From contig CAJNDS010002118.1 of assembly GCA_905221605.1 (NCBI GenBank), forward strand, positions 457,501 through 521,500: a stretch of DNA of 64,000 bases, in the 5' to 3' direction. Under the pieces are notes generated by a model. The model saw only the letters and a program-made list of their open reading frames with translations. It did not search any database and was not told the origin of the DNA. Position 1 is the stretch's first letter. Each line of letters begins with the position of its first letter. Source of the stretch: Symbiodinium natans. Its lineage: Eukaryota > Sar > Dinophyceae > Suessiales > Symbiodiniaceae. Both the position numbers and the translations under genes were made by a program. Of the stretch, positions 19,095-32,300 are shown in pieces.

Positions 19095-22000
19095 CTAGAA
19101 GACGTGAGTCCCCATCCTATGCCAGCAGTTGGTGAAATGCCTGTGCCTGTCCTGAACTCGGGAATGAACCTGAACTCGGGAATGAACACAGACTTTCTGT
19201 CAGCAGCCGGCGGGGGTTAGCTTCAAAGGGAAACCCACCCCTGAGAACAGAGAAACGACTCCGTTCACAGACTACTTTTGCTCATTTTGTCCCATTCTGA
19301 CTCCAGTAGCCATTCTAGCATAAGGGTACCCCTTGTTTTAGTTGCTTACTTTAACAAGGGAACCTAGAACCTAGAAAAGGGTTAAGGGTAACACTGGGCT
19401 GCCAAGGCATGATTAACTCAAGCCTAGCTCGGCCATTTCGGTGGCCTATCGGGGCGACTGCTAAATCCTAAAACCGACAGCCCTAAACCCTAAAGCCTAA
19501 ACCCTAAACCCCTAAACCCTAAACCCTGAACCTTAAACCCTAAACCCTAAACCCTAAACCCTAAACCCTAAACCCTAAACCCTAAACCCCAAACCCAAGC
19601 CGAGCCGCAGGATGGCGCCGGCCGTCGGACGACGTGCAGGTGCTTTGCTAAGCATCTCATTACCTCTGGGGATGCTGGGTTTAGGGTTTAGGGTTTAGGG
19701 TTTAGGGTTTAGGGTTTAGGGTTTAGGGTTTAGGGTTTAGGGTTTAGGGTTTAGGGTTCAGGGTTTAGGGTTTAGGGTTTGGGGCTTAGGGTTTTGGGAT
19801 TAGGGTTTCGGGTTTAGGGTTTAGGGTTGAGGCTTTAGGGTTGGAGGTCAGGGCTCAAGGCCTTTTGACGGTTGTGTGCTTGGGGCCGTATGGGCTTGTG
19901 GGTTCGGGTTGCAGCAGTCACTTTGGGCTTTCGAGGGTTTTTGGGTTGACGCCTGCTAGGGTTTCAGGCTTTTTTAAGGCAACTTTCGCCAAGGCGCAGA
20001 GGGTGCGAACGAACTCGGAGTATTCCTGCATTTGGCGGAATGAGGAGCCTTGAATGGCTTCAAGGCTCTCAAGGTTCTCGGCGTGTGAGGTTGAGCCCTA
20101 TGCCAACCCCAGAAAGTGGAGAAGAAGCAAGAATCGAACGCCCTAGATTCCAGCACTTCGGCTGTAAAAACCCTGACACGTATTACGGGGCCAACCGTGG
20201 GGCTGCGGCTTTAGGAGGTTTAGGCCTTTTTAGGGGGTTTTGGGGGGGATTTTCGGTGGAGAGGGCCGAAGCTGAGGGAACCCGACATCCTGACCTCCAA
20301 AGTGTTCCCCCCCCCTAAACCCTAAACCCTAAACCCTAAACCCTAAACCCTAAACCCCCCACCCACCCCTGCAATCCTCGGGCAAGGGTGGGGCCGTCCC
20401 TCTGAGGATGCTTTGCACCAGGATGACCATGTTGGATCCTCACACAGGGGGGGCGCTAGGGTTCAGAGGCTTTGGGGTTTCGGGTTCAGAGTTTTGGGGT
20501 TTAGGGTTTGGGGCCAGGGGTTTCGGGATTACAAGTTTGGGGCTCAGGGTCTGTCAACAAACCGCCAAAGGCGGAAGCCGCCGACCTCAAACCTTTGGGA
20601 CAGGGCCCTTCTCGCGGGGCTGGGGGTTAGGGTTTAGGGGTTAGGGTTTAGGGGTTGGGGGTTTGGGGTTTTGGGGTTTGGGTTTTGGGGTTTGGGGATT
20701 GGGGTTTGGGGTTTGGGGTTTTGGGATTGGGGTTTGGGGTTTGGGGTTTGGGGTTTGGGGTTTGGGGTTTGGGGTTTGGGGTTTGGGGTTTGGGGTTTGG
20801 GGTTTGGGGTTTGGGGTTTGGGGTCTAAACCCCAAACCCTAAACCCCAAACCCTGAACCCTAAACATTCAAACCCTAAACCCGAAACCCTAAAACCCCTA
20901 AACCCCTGATTCCCCGGCCTCCATCAAAGGGCAGCTTCAATGCGCAGAGCTCATACAGGATGATTCCCATGGCCCAGATGTCTGCAGGCCAGGCATACCT
21001 GAGGGCAGCTCCAACTTTGATGAAGGCTTCAGTTTAGTGCTCCTAAGCCCTAAACCCTAAAGCCTCAACCGTAAGCCGTAAACCCTAACCCCTAAACCCT
21101 CAACCCTCAACCCTCAACCCTACAACCCTAAACCCTAAACCCTAAACATTGGGGGCTCCAGCCGAAACTCCTTCTTGGGACCAGTTTGGTGGATATCTCG
21201 GGTTAGGTGACTGTTTAGGAATGGTTGGAGCTTGTGGGCTTTGGGGTGTAGGGCTTTAGGGGCTTACGGTTCACGGGCTTGAGGGGCTTTTGAGGAGCTT
21301 TCGGGGTTTGAGGATTTTGAGGGGCTTGAGGGGTTTGAGGGCGTTTCGTCTCTAGGCTTTCGCCACAGGGCTTTTCGGGTTCGCAGTTTTGGGGAGGTCG
21401 CTTGCAGTAGATTAGGGATCAAGAGCCCTTGAGGGCTTAGGGCAAGGCGGGTTTTAGAAGTTTGGAGTTCTAGGACCAAAGCAACCGCCAACTGCTCTTG
21501 ATTCAACCGAATGCAGGGGCCCTATTATACTGGAATGATTCTTGTCGTTCACATCATCAAGCTTGTGAAATATGATTGGTTGGTACTGGTAACCATGTAA
21601 TGCTCCTATATGAAACCCTGCACCCGAATTTCTGAAAGGGTTCTTCAGGGAAGGGGGGCGCAAGTGGGAATAAGCAACCTAAACGCCTGAACAAAAAAGC
21701 CCCGCAAAGCCCCCAAAAGCCCCTGCAAGAGCCCGAAAAGCCCCGAAACAGCCCCCTAAGAAGCCCCGACGAAGCCCCTAAACCCTCAACCCCTGAACTA
21801 AAGCCAACCCGGGCTCGGCTTCTCCTGGCAGACTTCTGGGCTCAAATAATAGGGCCTGGGCTACATGAGGCTTGTTGCTTCGGGGGTGTTTGTAAAGGGG
21901 CGTTAGGGGTGTTTTTTCAGGGCTGTAAGGGCTTTGGGGGGGGGGGGGGTGTTCATGGGGTTTGAGGGCTTCAGGCAGGGGTTTTAGGGTTCGATGCTTC

Positions 22001-24088
22001 GGCTTTACAAGGCTAGGTGGATTCACGGATTGTTGTTGCGGGGTAAAGTAAGGTGTGGGTTTCAGGGCTTTAGGGCCTCAGGGCTTTAGGGCTATGATTT
22101 TGGGGTCTGAGGGCACTTGCACAGCTTCCCTTGTTTGTAAGCAAAACCTCAGAAGGCTAAGCTGCCACTGCTATGCGCAACTCGCAGCCGGGGTTTAGGG
22201 TTTAGGGCTTGGGGATTGGGATTTTGTGGCGGGGGGGGTGGGGGTGGGGGGAGGGGTGAGCCACGCACCTCAAACCCCAAGCCCGAAAAACTTCACCACC
22301 GCCCTAAACCCCTCAACCCCTGAACCCTGTAAACCCTAAACCCCTGAACCCCTTAACCCCCCTAAACCCCTAAATTCTAGACCCTTAAAACCTATACCCC
22401 CCAAAACCCCAGACCCTGGGGTTGCCTAAACCTCCTAAACCTCCTTGCCCCTACACCCTAAACCCTATACCCTATACCCCCGTAAACCCCAAACCCTAAA
22501 CCCTAAACCCTAAACCCTAAACCCTAAACCCTAAACCCTAAACCCTAAACCCTAAACCCTAAACCCTAAACCCTAAACCCTAAACCCTAAACCCTAAACC
22601 CTAAACCCTAAACCCTAAACCCTAAACCCTAAACCCTAAACCCTAAACCCTAAACCCTAAACCCTTGCCTAAAAACCAAAGACCCTGGACATTCGAGAGG
22701 ATGTTCTCTGGCCAGGGCACGTTCCAATCGCGGTTCGAGCCACGGCCTGGCGAGATGAGGGCTTGGGGGGCGTTAAGGGCGCTAAGGGGCTTTGAAGGAA
22801 TTTAAAGAGCGTTAAAAGGGGCTTGAAGGAATTTAAGGGCTTTAAGGGCTTGAAGGGCTTGAAGGGCTTTAACGGGCTTTGAGGGCTTTCAGGGCTTCGA
22901 GGGTTTTTGCGGTTGGGCTTTGTAAGGGTCTAGGGTATTTCGGGTTTAGGGTACGGGTTTAGGGTGCTTAGAGTTTAGGGTGTTTAGGGCGTTGAGGGTG
23001 GTTTGCGGGTTTTTCAGGGTTATGGTTAGGGGATTAGGGGTTTAGGTAGGGTGTTAGGGTGTTTAGGGTATTTAGGGCGTTTAGGGTTCAACAGGGCTTG
23101 CTGATGAAAAATGTAAACTTTTGTATTTCTTAATGTTTTGGGATTCTCTGGGTGGGTGGGTTTTTTTTCGAGAGCCCAAACAGCGGCTCTACTAGAGATT
23201 GCTCGACCCGGAGCTGCTGAACCTAAACCCTAAACCCTAAACCCCAAACCCCAAACCCCAAACCCCAAACCCCAAACCCCAAACCCCAAGCCCTAAGCCC
23301 TAAACCCCTAAACCCCTAAACCCTAAACCCTAACCCAAAGCCCTAAACCCTAAACCCTAAACCCTAAACCCTGTTGGTTATGGTTTGTAAGTACCATGAA
23401 CCTCCAAGTAGGGGGTATGAGATGGTTTAGGGACTCGGCGTCCAGAGTTTTACGGATGTGCAGGGACTTCGAAGATACGCCCTCGCCATGGCAACACAGG
23501 GTTTAGGGTTTAGGGTATAGGGTTTAGGTTGTAGGGTGTAGGGTTTAGGCAGTCTGTACGGCGCTTGGCACCTACTAGAAGAGCAGCCTTGGAGCACGAG
23601 TCTGACGGAGCTGCGCAGGACAGAGCATTTTGATTGCTGGTTCTTGCATGTAGGCAACACTCCATACACGCTACGCCCCAAACCCTAAACCCTAAACCCC
23701 TAAACACCCTAAGCCTCACACCCCCTCCAACCTCACTCTGTCATCATCCTACCCACGAACCATTTCATCCAAAAAAAGAGGGGGGAGGGGGGGGGGGGGG
23801 GGCCGGCGAGCGGGGGGGAGGGGGGGGGAGGGGGGGGAGGGGGGGGGGGGGAGGGGGGGGGGGGGAGGGGGGGGGGGAGGGGGGGGGGGGGAGGGGGGGA
23901 GGGGAGGGGGGAAGAAATGACCCTTAGCCACGAAGAAATCTTAGCACCCAGGAAATGGCCCTTAGCGACCAGGAAATGGCCCTTAGCGACGAAGAAATGG
24001 CCCTTAGCGAAGAAATTGCCCTTCGCCACGAAGAAATGACCCTTAGCCACGAAGAAATGACCCTTAGCCACGAAGGACTATAGGGTTT

Positions 24089-24123
<35 letters not shown>

Positions 24124-25024
24124 AAAGAGAGGTTTAGGGTGCTAAATAACCAATTAGAACCGCACTTATAACCACGTATAAGCCCCTGAAGTGCCCTAAT
24201 ATGGTTGTAAGTACAGTTATAAGCACAGTTATAATTGGTTAATAAGTACCATGAACCTCCAAGCAAACCTTCCTTTCATGGGCAGCGTGTTCTCCATTCT
24301 TCTTTCGCGCCATACTAGAGGGGTCGGAATAATTACTAATAGTATTCCCTCATGATCCCTTATACTAGAATAGCCCCCAAAACCCCATTCTAATTATTAA
24401 GGCCCCCATATTAAACACTAGAAAAGCCCCAGAAAGATTCGGGGCTTTGGGAGAAAGGGGCCCTCACAACCTAAAACAACGCCACCTTTCAGGGCCTTTT
24501 AGATTGTTGCGGCTTGGGGCGATTTAGGGTTTTTGGGTTTAGGCTTCAGGGTTAAGGGTTTCGGGTCTTTGGGTTTAGGAGTTCAGGGCTTTAGGGTTTA
24601 AGGTTTAAGGGCCAGGGCTTTAGGGCCCTGTTTTAGGGCTTTTGAATCTCCAACCCACCGCGCCTGGGTGCAGTTGAGCACTTTGGCGATACCGAAGTCG
24701 CCCATCTTGAGATTACCTGAGAGTCTGTTAGCACGGCAAATGTTACAATAAGAGCACCCTTTGGGGGGTTCGTTACTTCATAAGGGAACCCAAAACCCAA
24801 AACAGGGGTACTACAGAGCTACCAAGTCAGAGTTTGGGAGTGGGAGGTTTGGGCGCTAGGGGCCAAGAATTTCAGGTTTATGGGGTTTCGGGGTTTGGCG
24901 AGTGGCGCCAAGGTTTTGAGGCTTAGGGGTTTGAGGTTTGGGCTTGTTAGAGTTTGGGGGGGGGCCTATGGTGTCAGGTTTTGGGCGTGAGGTTTGAGGT
25001 CTGGGACTTAGGGCGTCTCGCCGT

Positions 25025-25064
<40 letters not shown>

Positions 25065-28000
25065 ACCCTGTGAATATGGCGCCCCAACACACCCAAGCCA
25101 TGTTGGAAAAGGGCGAGTGCGGCCTAAGCAGGGGGGGGGGGGGGGGGGGGGAGGTGGACTTCAGAAATTGGGGCTTAAGGTTTGGGATTTGGGCTGTGCT
25201 GCGACTAGGCGCAGAAGCCGCGAAGGTTGCAGAAAAATCTTTCGAGTGCTTCGTAGCTTGCGACGTGCGTCGATGGCTTGATCTTGAAGGGCCATCGAAC
25301 ATTCTTCTCCCAGCCTATGCAAAGCAGCGCCTTCAGAATTCAGCGACAGCCTGCCCCCTGAGTTCGTGTCGTCTTGCAGTTTGGGAGTGATGGCTTCGGG
25401 TTCAACAACTGAAGCCCCCTAGACCCAATTTGGACAGCTTCTTGCTCCTTATATTCTGGTTGACAACTGAACAAGGTCTCTTAGGGGTCCAAAGCGAACC
25501 CTGCTACACCTTTGAATGTGCCGTGCAGCCAGCTTTGGACAGGAAGAAGTTCCCAGACTTCAGATCCTTGCTTGCTTGAACTGCAGGGTGCTGAGGGTTT
25601 AGGGCCTGGGGGTTTTCGGGTTTAGGGCTTAAGGTCTAGGGTTTTCGAGCTTGGGATATGGAGTTTTGAGAGTTGCGTGGCGACTGCCTGAATCCAGCTA
25701 ACACGGAGTCTTCCTCGGGTCCCTGCCCCCCAAAGTTACCCTTAAACCCTAAAAATCCGGAAGACCCTCGACCTAGACCCTTCCCAAGTACCCAGAATAA
25801 ACCCTAAACCGGCGGGGGGGTTCTTTTTTTTAAAAGGTGTGGCTCGGACGCTTTTTTTTTAAAGGTGTGGCTCAGCTTGGCTTCGCAAATACTGTAAAAA
25901 GCAGCATTTCTGCGTTGTCAGAGGCTTCAAATATTTCAAATGGCAGCATTTCTGCGTTGTCAGAGGCTTCAAATACTGTAAATAGCAGCATTTCTGCGTT
26001 GTCAGAGGCTTCAAATACTGTAAATAGCAGCATTTCTGCGTTGTCAGAGGCTGCAAATACTGTAAATAGCAGCATTTCTGCGTTGTCAGAGGCTGCAAAT
26101 TCTGCACCAATACTATAAATAGCAGCATTTCTGCGTTGTCAGAGGCTTCAAATACTGTAAATAGCAGCATTTCTGCGTTGTCAGAAGCTTCCAAGACTGT
26201 AAATAGCAGCATTTCTGTGTTGTCAGCGGCTTCCAATACTGTAAATAGCAGCATTTCTGCGTCAGAGGCTTCAAGTACTGCAAATAGCAGAGTTTCTGCG
26301 TTGCGTTGGCTGCAAATACTGTACGTAGCAGCATTTCTGACATCAAATGTATATAGCAGCATTTCTGGGTTTTTCAGACGCTGCAACGAAGGGCATAAAT
26401 CGCAGCATTACTGTGTTTTCAGAGGCTTCAGATACTGTAAATGGCAGCATTTCTGCGTTGTCAGACACTGCAAATACTGTAAATAGCAGCATTTCTGTGT
26501 TTTCAGAGGTTGGATATAAATCATATGCTCTTATATAAACATGTAAAGATAAATAAATAATATATATACATATATATATATATACAGTTATTTGTTGATT
26601 TATATTTATTATTTCAAAATTGTATACGATAATATGCTATTTAGTATTGTATATATATATATAGATATATAATACACTATCTATCTATATATATATATGT
26701 ATATGTATATGTATATGTAAATGCAAATGTAAATGTAAATGTAAATGTATATGTAAAAGCGGGGGGTTGGGGGGGGCGCAGCCCCCCCCCCCATTTGCAA
26801 ACTCAATGCTTGCATGTAGGTTTCAAGATTCATATGCTTTGAAGCAAGCTTGCACGGCTTAAAAAAGCAGGGGGGTTGGGGGGGGCACAGCCCCCCCCCC
26901 ATTTGCAAACTCAATGCTTGCATGATGGGTTTCAAAAAGATTCATATGCTTTGAAACAAGCTTGCACGGCTTAAAAAAGCGGGGGGGTTGGGGGGGGCAC
27001 AGCCCCCCCCATTTGCAAACTCAATGCTTGCATGATGGGTTTCAAAAAGATTCATATGCTTTGAAACAAGCTTGCACGGCTTAAAAAAGCGGGGGGGTTG
27101 GGGGGGGCGCAGCCCCCCCCCATTTGCAAACTCAATGCTTGCATGATGGGTTTCAAAAAGATTCATATGCTTTGAAGCAAGCTTGCACGGCTAAAAAAAA
27201 GCGGGGGGGTCTAGGGAGTAGACTGTGACAGCTCAGCTGAACAGTAAATGAATTGTCAAAACGAAGAAATGAAAAACACATCACGCCACTCTGCCTTGGG
27301 CAGGGGGCCGGAAACGGCAACCCCGAGACAAGTGCTGCGCAAGCCCTGTACACTGTACAACTTCAGGACTGAGCTACAAAATGGTCAGCTCAATGATAGA
27401 TCTCACTCATGAAAAGCAGTCAGTTGAGGACCTCCATGGAGGGACGGACTCAGAGTCCACTAGAGCATCGAAATGCACTCCACAGGCCAATTTCAAGCGA
27501 AACGGAGTCCACAACAAGCCTCCATGCATACCGCCAACAATTCTGGAATCACTGCTTTTGGCAAGCTTTGCCAAAGCGGCAGCCTCCATGAGAGAAAGCT
27601 GGCAGAAGCACCCCACGAGGAAAGAGAACCATCAGAGCAATCCCAAGAATACCTCAGCGGCAGGTACACAGCGTAGGGGACCATTACGTTGAGGAAGCCC
27701 AATGCACCCACCAGATAAGAAAATAAAATAGCAGCAGCATATTGAATAGAAGGGCCGATAACACGGCGCCCCCGCCCACAGGCCAGGTTGCCATGAAGCC
27801 TGGCAATCGCAAGTGGCCAAGAAAAACCAAGCAATTTTGGGGTGAGTGTGTGGTACTGCTCCAGCACATGCATTGTACAAGCAAAGAACTGAGTCAAATA
27901 TGGTCAGCTCAACGATGATCCAAACTCATAGGGCAGACAGTTGAGGACCTCCATGGAGAGTCTGGTACTACAGTGACTCGTCGCATCGCGCAAGTTGCCT

Positions 28001-29313
28001 CATTGCCCGAAAACTCGCCATGGGCCGACCCACGAAATCCCAGAAGGGCTAGGTGGGAAACAGGAACGAACTGTCCACAACGAATGTCGTCACATATCCT
28101 TCCAGCTGTTGCAACCGAAAGTGAAAGCACCATGAGGTGGGCCATCAGAGCAGTCCCAGACGTCGCCTCAGCAAAAACGAATTCATCTGCATAGAGACAA
28201 ACTGTAGCAGCACAATGTAGGGGCCGAAAACGGCGCCCTGCCCATAGGCCTGGTTGCCGTAAAGCCTGACAACCGCAAGTGGCCATACATTCATCCCAAA
28301 ATGCCTGATTGCCGCAAAGCCTGGCAACCGTAAGTGGCAATGAATAGTCATACAACATGAAGAACCAAAGCAAATACGAAATAAATAAACCAAGCACTGA
28401 GCATAGGCGCGAGCTCGCTGGCAGTGAAAACACTGTACCTTGCAGTCCGCCCCGAAGCGATGGTGCGTACATAATGCCTGGCCAGTATCTTCGCCCACAC
28501 ATGAAGCCCAGGTGATCACGACCCTGATTGGCTCCCGCTGCAGCACTGGAATCTGCAGCAACCCTCGCTTCTACCAGCAATACTTTTGGCCTGTCTTCAG
28601 TGGCCCATCCAGGAATGCTGGTTGCCGGACTTGGGACCGGCACGGCTCGTAAAATAAAGAAGAGCGGACCTGCAGTGAGGATGCTTGAAGGTGTCACTCG
28701 TGTATCTCCCAACCGTGGGGCTAACTGCGTTTGCGCAACCAGCTCATCAAGTGGCAAAGGCGTCTCCAAAAACATCCAGTAGCAGAATGCCATGCAAATA
28801 CCATACCAGATCCATGAAGGCCAGTGAGTGCACCGAGGACAACCTGAATGCACGGGTCTCTGACATATCGCCATCGTCATTGCATCTGTGAATGGGTGCC
28901 GAAGTGCGGCTTTCCCAGGCTCAGTATTGAGAAACCATGTGCAAAAGCAAGAACTACAGCGTCCGGAGGGGGTCCAGTTGAACAGAGAACCTGTTTGGCC
29001 TCGAACCCGGTTGACCCCCTACCAAAAGAAACATGTGACCCGAGCCGAGAAGCTTGCATGATGGGTTTCAAAAAGATTCATATGCTTTGAAGCAAGCTTG
29101 CACGGCTTTAAAAACCGGGGGGGTTGGGGGGGGCGCAGCCCCCCCCCATTTGCAAACTCAGTGCTTGCATGATGGGTTTCAAGATTCATATGCTTTGAAG
29201 CAAGCTTGCACGGCTTAAAAAAGCGCGGGGGTTGGGGGGGGCGCAGCCCCCCCCATTTGCAACTCAATGCTTGCATCTGGTTCACGATTCAATGCTTTGA
29301 AGCAGCTTGCACG

Positions 29314-29348
<35 letters not shown>

Positions 29349-32300
29349 CGGGGGGTTGGGGGGGGCGCAGCCCCCCCATTTGCAAACTCATGCTTGCTGA
29401 TGGGTTTCAAGATTCAATCATTGCAGCATCTTGCACGCTTAAAAAAGCGGGGTTTGCCCGGCTTTTCAAACGCGGGGGGCTTGTGGGGGGGTTGGGGGCG
29501 GCCCCTCCCATTTTATAGTATATGCTATGTACTGTATGTTATACATATAATATATATATAATATATAATATATAATATATAATATATAATATATAATATA
29601 TAATATATAATATATATTATATAATATATATATATAACATATATATATAATATATAATATATAATATATAATATATAATATATAATATATAATATATAAT
29701 ATATAATATATAATATATAATATATAATATATAATATATAATATATAATATATAATATATAATATATAATATATAATATATAATATATTATATTATATAT
29801 ATAATATTATATATATATATATATCACATTGCAAACTATATATTTTACGGTATATGATGTATTATATCATAAACCCGCAGAACCAGAGGACCACGGGGAC
29901 GGGACCAAGGGGACCACGGGACCAGGGGACCAGAGGACTGCGGGACCAAGGGAACAACAGGACCAGGGGAGCAGAGGACCACGGGACCAAACGACGGGAC
30001 CAAGGGGACCACGGGACCAGGGGACCAGAGGACCAGGGGACCAGAGGACCAGGGGACCAGAGGACCAGGGGACCAGAGGACCAGGGGACCAGAGGACCGG
30101 GGGGGGGGGGGGGATGAGCCACACCTTTTAAAAAAAGGAGGCCCGAGCCACACCTTTTATAAAAAAAAAACCCTGGCCCCCCTAAACCCTAAACCCTAAA
30201 CCCTAAACCCTAAACCCTAAACCCTAAACCCTAAACCCTAAACCCTAAACCCTAAACCCTAAACCCTAAACTGCTGTTACTATGGGTGCTTTGGAGGCCT
30301 AAGGTAAGCCCTAAACCCCGAAGGCCAAGCCTTCAAAGCCAGCTCAAAGGTCTGGCCACTGCTACTTCGGTTTAGGGCTTAGGGTTTAGGAATTTAGGGT
30401 TTAGGGTTTAGGGTTTAGGGTTTAGGGTTTAGGAGTCTAGGGTTCGGGGTTTAGGGCTTAGAGTCTCGGGCTTAGGGTTTGGGATCTAGGGTTTCGGGCT
30501 TAGGGTTTAGGAGCTTCTCACCCAGGGGTCGCGATGGAGCACGTGCTTGTCGTGGATGTACTTCAGGGCCAGCAGCGCCTGGCTGACGGGCTCAACAAAC
30601 AAGGTTGCAACCTGTTATATCTATGGTTTTCCTGCTTGTAGCCCCAGTTCGATACTTGCTTCTTGGGCATCTAGAACCCTACATGGTCCCTTGGTATGGG
30701 TCCCTTATATACACTTTCCAACCCAAGGGCCCATGCTTGAGAACCCTTTAAAGGAGGTAGGGCGCTATGCTGAGGGCCTATGCAATAGCCCGTCGAAATA
30801 TTGGAGCCCTACCCTCCAACAGCCCAACCAAAGTCCTGGCCTGGGTCATCCACCGCAGGATCTGGGGCTCGGGAAGACGACGTCGGGCATCACGTGCCAG
30901 GGCAATCTCAGTAGGGCTAGGGGTTTAGGGTTTAGGGTTTAAGGTTTAGGGGCGTAAGCCCTAAACGCTAAACCCTAAGCCCAAAACCGAGAGCTTCGGG
31001 GCTTTAAGGAGGTTCGCGAAGAATCGGATTGAGGCCGAAGGGTCTTGCAGAGCGTTTTTTCTCTCGGGGTTTCAGCTACAAGCTTCAGGGTTTACGGTTT
31101 GAGGCTTAAGGGGTTTCGGGTTCAGGGTTTAGGTTTTAGGGGTACCCCAAACCCTCAAAAACGATGGCAAGCAAGGGATGGAGAGACCCTTAAGCCCCAA
31201 ACCCAGAACTCGAACCTGAACCAAAAACTCGAATTCAAAACTCAGGGCTTTCCGTTTTGGGGAGTTCAGGGTCCCCACCAGCAACACGCCGATGGGAGTT
31301 GTTGGCCTTTAAAGGGATGGACAATAGGAACAGGGGAATCCTTACTAAACAAGCAACCCTACCTTATGGTCACTTTGGTAAAAAAATATTTCGAGTACCG
31401 ACAAACCCAAGCCCAAGACCCAAAAAGCACTCAACGGAGCCCACATCTGCCTGTGTGGCAAGATCACCGCCCTCGCAGAAGCACATCAGAATGCAGAGGT
31501 AGCCTGGGGAGTGTGAGTTGTCTCTGCGCCGTTTTGCAGTCTAGTAGGGCCTAGAAAAGCACGAAGAAAATGAGTGAGAGAAGAGAATAATAATGCGTTC
31601 ACGTTGTTCCTGCAGTAATAGTACTATATCACTTGTCTTTCCACCGTCGCGAGAACACGCATATCTTTCCTGTCACTGATGTCGTTCATGCACTCACTCA
31701 TGCGTTTCATGCGTCATGAACTCCTTATCAACGTATTCACTTCATGTATTCACTTCAATGGTGTTCACGTGACCGCTGTGGGGATGATATACTAATAGTC
31801 GTAGCAAGACAGATGGACACGTTCCCCACTTAGTTTATTGGCTTAATTATGGGGTCTACGGTTTTGGTAAGAGCTTCTAGGTTTCGGGATTCGGGCTATA
31901 GAGGCTTCCCGGCTTGCGTCAAGGTTTTGTGAGCTCAGTGATAACTGGGGTTGTGAGCTGTTTGTTTCTAATTAATTTGGGGCGAGGGGCGGCGAGGGGT
32001 GATTAACGCCCAACCAATACGTTCAGAGTTAGGAGCTTGAGAAATGGTTTAGGTTTCCTAGGTACTGTAGACCGGTAACAATACTATCGTATGGGTAGTT
32101 GCTTAGCCCGACGAAGGAATGGCACAACCACGGTCACTGGGCTTCCTAGGTTTACGTTTTGCGCTGAACACTCCTGGGCCTGGAACAGAGTTCAAACTCC
32201 CCACACGGGTGTTGAGGAAAACTAAGAACCCTTTCGCTAGCAGAAAATACGTTCAACCGTTTAGGGTATACACCAACAAGGGCATGTAGATCAACATCCT

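Larger units (their letters stand above)
19485..24000. repeat. Repeat arrays in kinase introns 10-16
   Basis: CCCTAAA 19485-19592, 20313-20356, 22490-22665 and 23340-23372; TTTAGGG 19678-19783; TTTGGGG 20655-20822, which runs straight into CCCCAAACCCTAAA (foldback); a G-rich run 23776-23910. The 20545-20625 island is not used by the gene model. Confidence 0.88.
25815..30182. mobile_element. 4.3-kb element with about 60-bp terminal inverted repeats, in kinase intron 8
   Basis: Left end (25815-25875) and right end (30114-30182) are inverted copies: a G run, a T run, AAAAGGTGTGGCTCGG, a second T run, then AAAGGTGTGGCTCA. CCCTAAA sequence lies outside both ends. Inside, in order: a 42-bp minisatellite, AT-rich DNA, a 115-bp tandem repeat, about 1.8 kb of unique DNA, more 115-bp repeats, AT-rich DNA and a GGGACCAG minisatellite. 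No transposase seen, so probably non-autonomous or composite. Confidence 0.72.

Noticed and set aside
20545-20625. REKGPVPKV as a kinase exon
   Set aside because: Exons 13 and 14 join perfectly without it; it lies inside intron 13.
26760-29515. CRISPR-like array
   Set aside because: Units are contiguous tandem repeats without unique spacers, in a eukaryotic intron.
29829-30153. Five overlapping ORFs rich in DQGTRGPED or PGPLVPWS
   Set aside because: All arise from the GGGACCAG minisatellite on both strands.
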